The notes: a model not told the origin generated them from the letters alone. DNA of 23,707 nucleotides from DASQBT01 sp035635075 (GCA_035635075.1 DASQBT010000215.1:1-23707); one strand, 5' to 3'. Numbered from the stretch's first letter, positions 6,883 to 15,025 are shown. Numbers and translations are program-made.

Positions 6883-7805
6883 TTTGCGGGCGTGTGCTTG
6901 GTCTGGCGCTGGTTCTGGCGCCGGCGATGGCATGGGCCTCGGATGCGCTGGACTGGCTCAACCGCGCTGCCCAGGCCTCGCATACCCTCAACTACGCGGG
7001 CGTCTACGTTTACCAGCACGGCGACCATGTGGAAATGCTGCAGGTCATGCAGCGGGTCGATCCTGCCGGTGAGAAGAACAAGGTTGAAGTGATCGATGGG
7101 CCGCACCGGGTGTTTCTTCGCTTGAATGACGAACTGTATTGCCACTCCGCGGACGGCAAGACCGTTCGGCTTGAAAAAGGCGCGGCGCGCCGGTTTTTCC
7201 CGTCAGTGCTGCCAGCGTCTCCGGCCAGCTTGTTGGACTTCTACTCCGCCCAGCTGGGCGGCGTTGAGCGGATCGCGGCGCGCGACTGCCAGATGATCGT
7301 GCTGCAACCCAAGGACGATTTCCGTTTTCCCCATGCCCTGTGCCTTGACCGGCTGACCGGATTGCCGCTCAAGACAGTCACGCTCAATGACATGGGCGCG
7401 CCCATTTCCAGCTCGACCTTTGCCCAGTTAGATATAGGCAAGATTCCCGATATTCGGCAGTTTGTGCCGCGGCTGGCCGGCAAGCGGGTGGAAACCGGCG
7501 CTGAGGGCTTTGCTGCTTCGCCATGGGAGGTGACTCCCCCGCCGGGGTACGTACAGGTCATGGAAAGCCACCGGCCGTTGCTGGGGAAGTCCCAGCCAGT
7601 TACGCAAATGATTTTTTCCGACGGCCTGGGTGCAGTCTCCCTGTTTATTGAACCCCTCTCGGACGGGGAAAACATGGAGGGATTATCTACCGAGGGCAGC
7701 ATCGGAATCTATGCGCGCCATCTGGGGAATCTCAAGGTGACGACTGTGGGCGAGGCCCCCGCCGCCACGCTCATCCAAACGGGTAATTCGGTTCGAGCAA
7801 AATGA
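6879..7805 (+). CDS. rseB: Sigma-E regulatory protein RseB (MucB/RseB family)
   Basis: A 308-residue periplasmic protein that binds the periplasmic part of RseA and protects it from cleavage, releasing it when lipoprotein or LPS signals bind. The signal peptide runs to about residue 20, ending AMAWA. Family features follow: DALDWLNRAAQASHTLNYAGVYVYQHG, then a large lipid-binding-like domain and a smaller C-terminal domain (about 210-308). The frame is open far upstream, but the start is placed at TTG 6879. GAGG at 6868-6871 is 7 nt before it, the signal peptide begins right there, and the TTG overlaps the rseA stop as TTGA. GTG 6894 is a weaker alternative that would shorten the signal peptide. 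Confidence 0.92.
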   Translation: MICGRVLGLALVLAPAMAWASDALDWLNRAAQASHTLNYAGVYVYQHGDHVEMLQVMQRVDPAGEKNKVEVIDGPHRVFLRLNDELYCHSADGKTVRLEKGAARRFFPSVLPASPASLLDFYSAQLGGVERIAARDCQMIVLQPKDDFRFPHALCLDRLTGLPLKTVTLNDMGAPISSSTFAQLDIGKIPDIRQFVPRLAGKRVETGAEGFAASPWEVTPPPGYVQVMESHRPLLGKSQPVTQMIFSDGLGAVSLFIEPLSDGENMEGLSTEGSIGIYARHLGNLKVTTVGEAPAATLIQTGNSVRAK

Positions 7806-8266
7806 GCGGGAGCTTATTGGAACAGCATGCCGTCGTCACGCGCGTGGAACCCGGTGCAGTTTGGGTCGAGGCACGCGAGCCGTCCGGCTGCGGAACCTGT
7901 GGCGGCAGTGGCTGTTCGACCCGGCAGCTGGCGGAATTATTTCGGCCCAAACACCGCGGTTTCAGGGTTGATGATCCGCTGGGGGTGGTGCCGGGCGAAA
8001 TGGTCTGGGTTGGTTATCCTGCGGGTTCGGTGTGGCATGGCGCATTGAGCGCCTATGGCCTGCCCTTGGCGCTGGTGCTGCTGGGCGCGTTGCTCGGTCA
8101 GATGGAAACGGGCGGCGATGGCGGAGCCTCTTTGGGGGCTGCCCTGGGCTTGGCGCTTGGGCTGATCAGTTTGGCCGTTTCCAACCGGAAGCGTGGTTCT
8201 CTTCCGGTCATCTTGCGCCGTGACGGGGAGCAGCCCGTCACTTTCACTCCATCCTCCTGTCATTAG
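7802..8266 (+). CDS. rseC: RseC/RsxC-reducing-system family membrane protein
   Basis: A 154-residue RseC (SoxR-reducing system) family protein. An N-terminal domain carries a cysteine cluster with motif GCGTCGGSGC (about residues 29-38). Two transmembrane helices (about 81-96 and 108-126) follow, then a short basic tail. In Escherichia coli RseC modulates sigma-E mildly and takes part in reduction of SoxR. Here it is the fourth gene of the sigma-E operon, overlapping rseB as ATGA. Its stop at 8264-8266 is followed 1 nt later by the left end of the inverted-repeat element. Confidence 0.9.
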   Translation: MSGSLLEQHAVVTRVEPGAVWVEAREPSGCGTCGGSGCSTRQLAELFRPKHRGFRVDDPLGVVPGEMVWVGYPAGSVWHGALSAYGLPLALVLLGALLGQMETGGDGGASLGAALGLALGLISLAVSNRKRGSLPVILRRDGEQPVTFTPSSCH

Positions 8267-8267
8267 T

Positions 8268-8503
8268 CATTAGGGCGTGTTAATAGTGATTTCATGCCTG
8301 CGTTGCTGCGAGGAAGCGGTGGATGCGACGTGCTTTCCCGCTGCAAGCCTTTGGGACGGGGGCGGCCAAGGTTGAGGCAGCGAAGCACATTCCTTTGTCG
8401 CAAGCCGCTTGCGGTGGCTTGCACTGCGGCGCGTCTCGCTTCGCGGGGTGCATCCCCAATCGCCCCGTCGCCGACGCGAAATTGGTATTAACACGCCCAA
8501 ATG
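8268..8503. mobile_element. MITE-like inverted-repeat element between rseC and degP
   Basis: The left end 8268-8285 and the reverse complement of the right end 8486-8503 agree at 17 of 18 positions. The core GGGCGTGTTAATA is exact (8273-8285 and 8486-8498), and similarity continues inward with a shared ATTTC. The interior is GC-rich with smaller palindromes, for example GCAAGCC (around 8400) against GGCTTGC (around 8418). It encodes no transposase. This is the form of a non-autonomous element moved by an IS of unknown type. No clear target duplication is seen, although CATTAG occurs twice at the left edge (8261-8266, 8268-8273). The right end reaches the degP ribosome site. An alternative is a structural intergenic repeat not mobilised by a transposase. 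Confidence 0.6.
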
Positions 8504-8511
8504 AGGTCACG

Positions 8512-9909
8512 ATGATAAAGACGCTAATTGCATCCGTTGCGCTATTAGTTGCCGGCTTTACCCAAGCCGCCCCAAATCCGACATTGGAGGTGGCTGATCT
8601 GGTGGACAAGGAAGGGCCCGCAGTGGTCAATATTTCAACCACCACCGTCATACAGCACGGCGCCCAAGGCATGCCGATGCCGGAAGATCAGGACATGTAC
8701 GATTTCTTCCGCAAGTTCTTCCCGCCCGGAATCAATCCCCGGCAACGCGGTCCCCGGGAAGTTCCGGCACGCGCGTCGGGATCGGGGTTTATTGTGAGCA
8801 GCGATGGTTACATTCTGACCAATGCTCATGTGGTGGATGGGGCGGATGACGTGGTGGTGAAACTGATCGACAAGCGCAAGTTCACCGCGAAGGTGATCGG
8901 CTTCGACAGCCGCACCGATGTGGCCCTGATCAAGATCAATGCTACGCATCTGCCGACTGTGACCATAGGCGATCCCAATCGGCTGAGAGTGGGTGAGCCG
9001 GTGGCGGCAATAGGCTCACCCTTCGGATTCGAAAACAGCGTCACTTCCGGCATCGTGTCCGCCAAGGGCCGTTCGCTTCCGGATGAGAACTATGTGCCCT
9101 TCATTCAGACCGACGCGGCGATCAATCCGGGCAATTCCGGCGGTCCCCTGTTCAACATGAGGGCGGAGGTGGTTGGCATCAATTCCCAGATATACAGCCG
9201 AAGCGGCGGTTATCAAGGGGTGTCCTTTGCCATCCCCATTGACGTCGCGATGGACGTGGCCGAACAACTCAAAGCCGGCGGCAAGGTGTCGCGCGGCTGG
9301 CTGGGGGTGGCGATCCAGGAAGTCACGTCTGACCTTGCAGAATCCTTCGGCCTGTCGCGCCCTGCCGGCGCACTGATATCCGATGTCCAGGACGACAGCC
9401 CGGCGGAAAGAAGCGGCCTGAGGGTATCGGATGTCATCCTTCGGTTTAATGGCAAGCCGGTGGAAAATTCCGGCGATCTGCCCCGCCTGGTAGGTGCGGT
9501 CAAGCCTGGTTCCAAGGTGCCGGTTCAGGTGTGGCGCAAGGGCGCACTCAAGGAACTCACAGTCGCGGTGGGCACGATGCCAGAGGATGATAACGGCGGA
9601 TCGGCACTTAAGAAATCGGGCAAAGGCGTATCCAGGGGTGGGCTTGCCCTGTCTGAACTGTCGGCAGAGCAAAGGCGGGCGCTCAAGCTCAGCAACGGCC
9701 TGCTGGTGGAAGATGTCACGGGTGATGCAGTCCGCGCCGGGATCCGGGAGGGCGATGTGATTCTGGCGGTCAACAACACATCGGTTAAGACCGTGGATGA
9801 ATTTCGTCGCCTGATCCAGGCTGTGCCTAAGGGCAAGAGCGCAGCCATTCTGGTCCGCCGGGGTGACGGCACCCTTTACATCCCGCTGAAGATTTCATCG
9901 GACGAATGA
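8512..9909 (+). CDS. degP: Periplasmic serine endoprotease, DegP/DegQ/MucD family
   Basis: A 465-residue periplasmic protease-chaperone that degrades misfolded envelope proteins. The signal peptide is residues 1-20 (ending TQAA). The trypsin-like domain has the complete triad His106 (TNAHVVDG), Asp136 (SRTDVALIK) and Ser209 (NPGNSGGPL). Two PDZ domains follow (about 255-345 and 375-460). The frame is open upstream through the repeat element, but ATG 8512 is chosen: it begins the signal peptide and GAGG (8503-8506) is 5 nt upstream. Its place behind rpoE-rseABC is the same as mucD in Pseudomonas. The intervening element may separate its transcription from, or add signals to, the upstream operon. 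It overlaps the glutaredoxin gene as ATGA. Confidence 0.96.
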   Translation: MIKTLIASVALLVAGFTQAAPNPTLEVADLVDKEGPAVVNISTTTVIQHGAQGMPMPEDQDMYDFFRKFFPPGINPRQRGPREVPARASGSGFIVSSDGYILTNAHVVDGADDVVVKLIDKRKFTAKVIGFDSRTDVALIKINATHLPTVTIGDPNRLRVGEPVAAIGSPFGFENSVTSGIVSAKGRSLPDENYVPFIQTDAAINPGNSGGPLFNMRAEVVGINSQIYSRSGGYQGVSFAIPIDVAMDVAEQLKAGGKVSRGWLGVAIQEVTSDLAESFGLSRPAGALISDVQDDSPAERSGLRVSDVILRFNGKPVENSGDLPRLVGAVKPGSKVPVQVWRKGALKELTVAVGTMPEDDNGGSALKKSGKGVSRGGLALSELSAEQRRALKLSNGLLVEDVTGDAVRAGIREGDVILAVNNTSVKTVDEFRRLIQAVPKGKSAAILVRRGDGTLYIPLKISSDE

Positions 9910-10169
9910 GCGCATCCGCGCCCGAGTTCGTCCTGTATGGCCGGCCCGGATGCCACCTGTGCGAAGCCATGGAGCGGGAGTTGAGGCCGCATCTCGAGCG
10001 CCACGGCCTGCCGCTCAAGCAAATCGACATTTCCGGCCAGGTCGAGCTGGAGGCCCGTTATGGTTGGGATATCCCCGTGCTGGCATATGGAAGCGAGGAA
10101 ATTTGCCGGCATTTCTTCGATTTGAACTGTTTCCAGGCCAAGCTTTCTGATTGTGGCCTAATCCCGTAA
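9906..10169 (+). CDS. Glutaredoxin-family small thiol protein (DUF836 type)
   Basis: An 87-residue thioredoxin-fold protein. It opens with FVLYGRPGCHLCEAM, a CxxC motif (CHLC) at the end of the first strand, and has the family cis-proline segment WDIPVLAYG with a short helix after it (SEEICRHFF). This is the compact glutaredoxin-like family commonly found between degP/mucD and lepA in betaproteobacteria. The substrate is unknown. It is cytoplasmic (no signal) and translationally coupled to degP through ATGA. A terminator-like hairpin follows 25 nt after the stop. Confidence 0.88.
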   Translation: MSASAPEFVLYGRPGCHLCEAMERELRPHLERHGLPLKQIDISGQVELEARYGWDIPVLAYGSEEICRHFFDLNCFQAKLSDCGLIP

Positions 10170-10193
10170 AATCACGCTCTAAGGCTGCTAACC

Positions 10194-10217
10194 AGGGCAC
10201 GGCGACGTGCCCTTTTT
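10194..10217 (+). terminator. Intrinsic terminator between the glutaredoxin gene and lepA
   Basis: GGGCACG (10195-10201), loop GCGA and CGTGCCC (10206-10212) form a perfect 7 bp stem followed at once by TTTTT (10213-10217). This closes the sigma-E block. It is unusual in ending only 7 nt before the lepA start at 10225, so it could also act as an attenuator or shape lepA initiation. Confidence 0.8.
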
Positions 10218-10224
10218 GCTGTTC

Positions 10225-12018
10225 GTGAAAAATATCCGCAACTTTTCCATCATTGCCCACATCGACCACGGCAAGTCCACCCTGGCAGATCGCATCATTC
10301 AGCTCTGCGGCGGTCTGTCGGAGCGGGAGATGGAGGCTCAGGTGCTGGATTCCATGGATCTGGAAAAGGAGCGCGGCATTACCATCAAGGCGCAGACTGC
10401 CGCCCTGCACTACAAGGCCAGGGATGGGCAAACTTATCAGCTCAATCTGATCGATACCCCCGGCCATGTGGATTTCTCCTATGAAGTAAGCCGTAGTCTT
10501 TCCGCCTGCGAGGGTGCGCTCCTGGTGGTGGATGCGTCTCAGGGTGTGGAGGCGCAGACGGTGGCCAACTGCTATACCGCCATCGATCTGGGGGTCGAGG
10601 TGGTGGCGGTGCTGAACAAAGTCGATTTGCCGGCGGCCGACCCGGACCGGGTAATCCAGGAAATCGAGGACATCATCGGCATCGAGGCGATGGATGCGGT
10701 GCGTGCCTCGGCCAAGACCGGCCTAGGGGTGGAGGACATACTCGACGCCGTGGTGGCCAAGATTCCGCCGCCGAAAGGCGATCCCGACGCGCCGCTCAAG
10801 GCCCTGATCATTGACTCCTGGTTCGATAACTACGTGGGCGTAGTGATGCTGGTCCGGGTCGTGGACGGAGCGCTCAAACCGAGGGACAAGATTCGCCTGA
10901 TGGCCACCGGCGCGACTTATTACTGTGAGCAGCTGGGCGTGTTCACGCCGAAGTCCCAGCCGCTGGAAAAGCTGTCGGCAGGGGAGGTTGGCTTCGTCAT
11001 TGCCGGTATCAAGGAACTGAAAGCGGCCCCGGTCGGCGATACGGTGACCCTGGATGCTCGCCCTGCCAGTGTGCCTCTGCCGGGCTTCAAGAAAATCAAA
11101 CCCCAGGTATTTGCGGGGCTTTATCCGGTCGAGTCGCATGAGTACGACGGCCTCAGGGATGCGTTGACCAAGCTGCAATTGAACGATGCCGCTCTGCAGT
11201 TTGAGCCGGAAGTTTCCCAGGCCCTGGGATTCGGATTCCGCTGCGGCTTCCTTGGGCTGCTGCACATGGACATCGTGCAGGAGCGCCTGGAACGGGAGTT
11301 CGACCAGAATCTCATCACCACCGCGCCTACTGTCGTCTATCAGGTCATGATGCGCGACGGCAGCCTGGTCGAGGTGGAAAATCCCTCAAAATTGCCCGAT
11401 CCGTCCAAGATCGAGGAGGTTCGCGAGCCTATCATCACCGCGCACATGCTGATGCCGCAGGAATATGTCGGCTCGGTGATTCCACTGTGCGAGCAGAAGC
11501 GGGGCGTGCAGGTGGACATGAGATACATGGGGAGGCAGGTGATGCTGACCTATGAAATGCCGCTGAATGAGGTGGTGATGGATTTCTTCGATCGGCTCAA
11601 ATCCGTATCGCGCGGCTATGCGTCGCTGGATTATGAGTTCAAGGAATTCCGCGCGGCCGATCTGGTCAAGCTGGATGTGCTGGTGAACGGAGATCGTGTG
11701 GATGCCTTGTCGCTGATTGTGCACCGGGCCAACTCCCAATACCGCGGCCGCGAACTGGTGAGCAAGATGCGGCAACTGATTCCCAGGCAGATGTACGATG
11801 TGGCAGTACAGGCCGCCATCGGTGCACACATCATCGCGCGCGAAAACGTGAAAGCATTGCGCAAGAACGTGCTGGCAAAGTGCTACGGCGGGGATATTAC
11901 GCGCAAGAAGAAATTACTGGAAAAACAGAAGGCGGGGAAGAAGCGCATGAAACAGGTGGGTAACGTGGAAATCCCCCAGGAGGCCTTCCTGGCAATCCTG
12001 CAGGTAGGAGAGAAATGA
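10225..12018 (+). CDS. lepA: Elongation factor 4 (LepA), translational GTPase
   Basis: A 597-residue ribosomal GTPase that acts on stalled or back-translocated ribosomes. G motifs are intact: AHIDHGKST, the switch I region (KERGITIKAQT), DTPGHVDF and NKVD. The LepA-specific C-terminal domain ends with KCYGGDITRKKKLLEKQKAGKKRMK. GTG 10225 gives the family N-terminus (KNIRNFSIIAHIDHGK). An in-frame GTG at 10207 lies inside the terminator hairpin and would add six odd residues, so it is rejected, although neither codon has a clear ribosome site. It is followed 1 nt later by lepB, the classical lepA-lepB pair. Confidence 0.97.
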   Translation: MKNIRNFSIIAHIDHGKSTLADRIIQLCGGLSEREMEAQVLDSMDLEKERGITIKAQTAALHYKARDGQTYQLNLIDTPGHVDFSYEVSRSLSACEGALLVVDASQGVEAQTVANCYTAIDLGVEVVAVLNKVDLPAADPDRVIQEIEDIIGIEAMDAVRASAKTGLGVEDILDAVVAKIPPPKGDPDAPLKALIIDSWFDNYVGVVMLVRVVDGALKPRDKIRLMATGATYYCEQLGVFTPKSQPLEKLSAGEVGFVIAGIKELKAAPVGDTVTLDARPASVPLPGFKKIKPQVFAGLYPVESHEYDGLRDALTKLQLNDAALQFEPEVSQALGFGFRCGFLGLLHMDIVQERLEREFDQNLITTAPTVVYQVMMRDGSLVEVENPSKLPDPSKIEEVREPIITAHMLMPQEYVGSVIPLCEQKRGVQVDMRYMGRQVMLTYEMPLNEVVMDFFDRLKSVSRGYASLDYEFKEFRAADLVKLDVLVNGDRVDALSLIVHRANSQYRGRELVSKMRQLIPRQMYDVAVQAAIGAHIIARENVKALRKNVLAKCYGGDITRKKKLLEKQKAGKKRMKQVGNVEIPQEAFLAILQVGEK

Positions 12019-12019
12019 A

Positions 12020-12823
12020 ATGAACTTTGAACTGATTTTGTTCGTCGCCCTGCTGGTGACCGGGCTTATCTGGCTGGGCGACCACCTGCTGTTCGCGCCG
12101 AAACGCAATGCCCAGGCCAAGGAACCTGTGCTGACGGAATATTCCCGCAGTTTCTTTCCGGTGATTCTGCTGGTCTTTCTGCTCCGCTCCTTTCTGGTGG
12201 AACCGTTCAAGATTCCGTCCGGGTCCATGATGCCAACCCTGCTGGTTGGCGACTTCATTCTGGTAAACAAGTACACCTACGGCGTGCGGTTGCCGGTGGT
12301 ACACAAGAAAATCATCGCCCTCAACAATCCCCGGCGCGGGGATGTGATGGTGTTTCGTTACCCCCAGGACCCGTCGCTCGACTATATCAAGCGGGTGGTG
12401 GGACTGCCCGGCGACACGGTCGAATATCGCAACAAGAAGCTCACCATCAACGGCAAGCCTTTGAGCTATCAGCAGGACGGCATCTACAGCTACGTGAAGG
12501 CTGGCCTGAATTTCGTCACCGCCACGCTGTACAAGGAAAAACTCGGTGACCAGGTGCACCTGGAGATGGTGGAACCGGATGCGCCGTCGGTGCTGATGGG
12601 CCAACTGATGCCATTTGCGCATCACGAGAATTGCAGCTATGACGAAACCGGGTTCGTGTGCCGCGTCCCGGCGGGGGAATATTTTATGATGGGCGACAAT
12701 CGGGACGGCAGCAATGACAGCCGTTACTGGGGGTTTGTGCCGGACGAAAACATAGTTGGCAAAGCCTTTTTCATCTGGCTTAATCTGGATGACTTGAAAC
12801 GCATCGGCAGCCGAATTCAATAG
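12020..12823 (+). CDS. lepB: Signal peptidase I
   Basis: A 267-residue inner-membrane protease that cleaves signal peptides from Sec and Tat substrates. Two N-terminal transmembrane segments (about residues 3-20 and 44-60) precede the catalytic domain. The catalytic serine is Ser69 in PSGSMMPTL and the general base is Lys124 in YIKRVVGLPGD. The family box GDNRDGSNDSRYWGFV is intact. The start ATG at 12020 has AGGAG at 12006-12010. It lies directly behind lepA and its stop overlaps the ribosome site of the DUF4845 gene, so this is one operon. Confidence 0.97.
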   Translation: MNFELILFVALLVTGLIWLGDHLLFAPKRNAQAKEPVLTEYSRSFFPVILLVFLLRSFLVEPFKIPSGSMMPTLLVGDFILVNKYTYGVRLPVVHKKIIALNNPRRGDVMVFRYPQDPSLDYIKRVVGLPGDTVEYRNKKLTINGKPLSYQQDGIYSYVKAGLNFVTATLYKEKLGDQVHLEMVEPDAPSVLMGQLMPFAHHENCSYDETGFVCRVPAGEYFMMGDNRDGSNDSRYWGFVPDENIVGKAFFIWLNLDDLKRIGSRIQ

Positions 12824-12831
12824 GAGGGCGC

Positions 12832-13233
12832 ATGAACAGGCAGCGACAACACGGAATAAGCTTGATCGGAATGCTGTTATGGGGCATCGTCATCGTATTC
12901 GGTGCGGTGCTGGTGATGAAGCTGGTGCCGGCGTATGTCGAGTTCTTCACCATAAAGAAGGTGCTGGTTGATATCGGGCAGGACCCCGAAATCAATACCA
13001 TGAGCAACGCGGCCATCCGGGAAAAATTCAGCAAGCGATCCCAGATCGATGATATCCACTCGGTCAAACCGGCCGATCTGGACATATCCCGAGACAAAGG
13101 GGCGACGATCATCAGCGCGGACTACCCCTTTCAAACAAAGCTGGTCGGCAATATCAGCCTGCTGGTGGACTTTCACGCCACTTCTGACAGCGCCGAAAGC
13201 CGAGCACGTCAGCGCGGTCAACTCGTTGAGTAA
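12832..13233 (+). CDS. DUF4845 small membrane protein
   Basis: 133 residues with a pilin-like N-terminus: a short basic start (MNRQRQHGISL) and one hydrophobic helix (about residues 11-30), then a soluble domain of about 100 residues. This matches DUF4845, a family of unknown function regularly found between lepB and rnc in betaproteobacteria and gammaproteobacteria. The orientation is probably soluble part outside. AGGAGG at 12822-12827 overlaps the lepB stop codon, and its own 3' end overlaps the rnc start by 8 nt. No catalytic residues can be named. Confidence 0.85.
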   Translation: MNRQRQHGISLIGMLLWGIVIVFGAVLVMKLVPAYVEFFTIKKVLVDIGQDPEINTMSNAAIREKFSKRSQIDDIHSVKPADLDISRDKGATIISADYPFQTKLVGNISLLVDFHATSDSAESRARQRGQLVE

Positions 13234-13906
13234 GCAGGATTCCGCACTTCTTGTCAGGCACCTGGGCTACCGATTCAATGAACCGGCCCTGCTGCGTCAG
13301 GCGCTGACCCACCGCAGCGCCGGCATTCCACACAACGAACGCCTCGAGTTTCTCGGCGACTCGGTTCTCAATTGCAGCATCGCCAAAGCCTTGTTTGATC
13401 AATTCCCGGAACTGCCCGAGGGCACGCTTTCGCGCCTGCGCGCCAATCTCGTGCGCCAGGAATCACTCGCCGACATTGCGCTGGACTTGAAACTGGGCGA
13501 GCATCTGCTGATGGGTGAAGGCGAGCTGAAAAGCGGCGGTTTCCGGCGGCCTTCGATTCTGGCGGATGCGCTGGAGTCCATTTTCGGCGCCATTTTCCTG
13601 GATGGAGGCTTTGAAGCGGTGCGTGGGGTAGTCCTGCGGCTATTCAATTTCAAGCTGGGGGAAATTGATCCCAAAGTCTCGGGCAAGGACGCCAAGACCC
13701 AGTTGCAGGAATGGCTGCAAGGCCATCGTTATCCCCTGCCGGATTACCAGCTGGCCGGGACCGAGGGTGAAGCCCACGACCAGGAGTTCATCGTGACCTG
13801 CGCCATACCATCACTCAAGCTGTCCACCGAAGGACGCGGCAGGAGCCGCCGGGCTGCAGAGCAGGAGGCGGCGCGTTTGGCCTTGGACCAGGTTGAGAGA
13901 ACGTGA
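13226..13906 (+). CDS. rnc: Ribonuclease III
   Basis: A 226-residue double-strand-specific RNase that processes rRNA precursors and many mRNAs, exactly the length of the Escherichia coli enzyme. The RNase III signature HNERLEFLGDSVLN is present at about residues 33-46, with the second acidic set in ADALESIFGAIFLDGG. The double-stranded RNA-binding domain occupies the last 70 residues (KTQLQEWLQGH to the end). The frame is open upstream, but TTG 13226 gives the right length and N-terminus and overlaps the end of the DUF4845 gene. There is no strong ribosome site, so coupling is likely. It overlaps era as GTGA. Confidence 0.95.
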   Translation: MSKQDSALLVRHLGYRFNEPALLRQALTHRSAGIPHNERLEFLGDSVLNCSIAKALFDQFPELPEGTLSRLRANLVRQESLADIALDLKLGEHLLMGEGELKSGGFRRPSILADALESIFGAIFLDGGFEAVRGVVLRLFNFKLGEIDPKVSGKDAKTQLQEWLQGHRYPLPDYQLAGTEGEAHDQEFIVTCAIPSLKLSTEGRGRSRRAAEQEAARLALDQVERT

Positions 13907-14793
13907 GCGCAGGTTTTCGGGCCGGTCTGGTGGCCATCGTGGGCCGGCCCAACGTGGGCAAATCCACCCTGCTGAACCGGATTATCGGACAGAAGATCAG
14001 TATCACCTCGCGCAAGGCCCAGACCACGCGGCATCGGGTGATGGGGGTGCGTACCGAGCCGGGTGCTCAAATGGTGTTCGTCGATACCCCGGGCTTCCAG
14101 ACCCGTCATGGCGGCGCAATGAACACTGCAATGAACCGCAGTGTCAGACAGACACTGTCAGACACCGATGCGGTGCTGATGGTGGTCGAAGCGGGCCGCC
14201 TGGACAGCGCAGACAGGCAGGTATTGGGCTTGCTGCCCAGGAATCATCCCGTGCTGCTGGTGGTCAACAAAGCCGATCAGCTGAAGAACAGAATAGCCAT
14301 GCTGGAGTTTCTCAAATCGGCCAGCGCTGCATATGACTTTGCCGAAATTGTTCCGCTATCAGCGAAGCAGGGCACCGGGATCGACCAATTGCTCAAGGCG
14401 CTGGCCGGCCACCTTCCTGAAGGCAAGCCGTTGTTCGGCGAGGACGATTACACCGACCAGACGGAACGGGTCCTGGCCGCCGAACTGATCCGGGAAAAGC
14501 TGTTTCGCCTGTGCGGAGAGGAGATTCCCTATGCCACCGCCGTGATCCTCGACAAGTTCGAGGAAGAGGGTCGGCTGCGGCGGATTTTTGCCACCATCCT
14601 GGTCGACCGCGACAGCCAGAAGGCTATTGTGATCGGCAAGGGCGGAGAAAAGCTTAAGCAGATTTCCACCCAGGCCAGGCAGGACATGGAAAAACTGTTC
14701 GACGCACGGGTCTATCTGGAAGTCTGGGTCAAGGTCAAGAGCGGCTGGAGCGACGACGTCCGGGTGCTCAAGTCACTTGGCATTGGACCTTGA
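13903..14793 (+). CDS. era: GTPase Era
   Basis: A 296-residue GTPase that binds the 3' end of 16S rRNA during small-subunit assembly. The G domain has GRPNVGKST, a switch segment with QTTRHRV, DTPGFQ and NKAD. The C-terminal KH domain carries VIGKGGEKLKQI. The GTG start at 13903 overlaps the rnc stop as GTGA, with a GAGAG-type ribosome site just upstream. rnc-era coupling is highly conserved. Unusually, recO does not follow directly: 232 nt of unexplained sequence come first. Confidence 0.97.
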   Translation: MSAGFRAGLVAIVGRPNVGKSTLLNRIIGQKISITSRKAQTTRHRVMGVRTEPGAQMVFVDTPGFQTRHGGAMNTAMNRSVRQTLSDTDAVLMVVEAGRLDSADRQVLGLLPRNHPVLLVVNKADQLKNRIAMLEFLKSASAAYDFAEIVPLSAKQGTGIDQLLKALAGHLPEGKPLFGEDDYTDQTERVLAAELIREKLFRLCGEEIPYATAVILDKFEEEGRLRRIFATILVDRDSQKAIVIGKGGEKLKQISTQARQDMEKLFDARVYLEVWVKVKSGWSDDVRVLKSLGIGP

Positions 14794-15025
14794 AACGGCA
14801 GTTGACCGCTTGTCCTCTTTTGGGACGTCACCTGGAACCCTGTCTTATCGCCTTCGACCAATGTCATCTCTCGGGTGGGCGCGCTACACACCCGCTTGCA
14901 CGCCCGGACATGCGCCTGGCTTTGTCGCTCCTCCTTGCAGGCCACGGCCTGCGGCGTTGTCGCTTTGCGCCAGCCACCTGCCCAGACGCACCATCGGGCG
15001 TGTCCAACTACTGTTTCCAGGTTGA
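14794..15025. other. Structured non-coding gap between era and recO
   Basis: This 232 nt stretch interrupts genes that otherwise overlap or nearly touch. It contains a perfect 7 bp hairpin with a 2 nt loop (GCAGGCC 14937-14943 / GGCCTGC 14946-14952) and a 6 bp hairpin (14872-14877 / 14889-14894). TTGTCGCT occurs twice, and GGGCGTGT lies near 14997. Open frames through it (plus 14790-15029, minus 14712-14945) look like composition artefacts. It may be a dispersed repeat inserted in the operon. It also holds the recO ribosome region (CAGG about 7 nt before ATG). Confidence 0.4.

Noticed and set aside
8323..8511. 63-codon N-terminal extension of degP through the repeat element
   Set aside because: It would put non-export-like sequence before a clear signal peptide; ATG 8512 has a well-placed GAGG.
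11897..12820. A 307-codon minus-strand open frame opposite lepB
   Set aside because: Shadow of the lepA end and lepB, both of which have complete catalytic motifs; the antisense product is rich in His/Gln/Arg and has no family features.
14830..15022. 8 bp inverted repeat ACCTGGAA / TTCCAGGT flanking the era-recO gap, as possible mobile-element ends
   Set aside because: An 8 bp match over this distance is expected fairly often by chance, and there is no extended similarity or target duplication.
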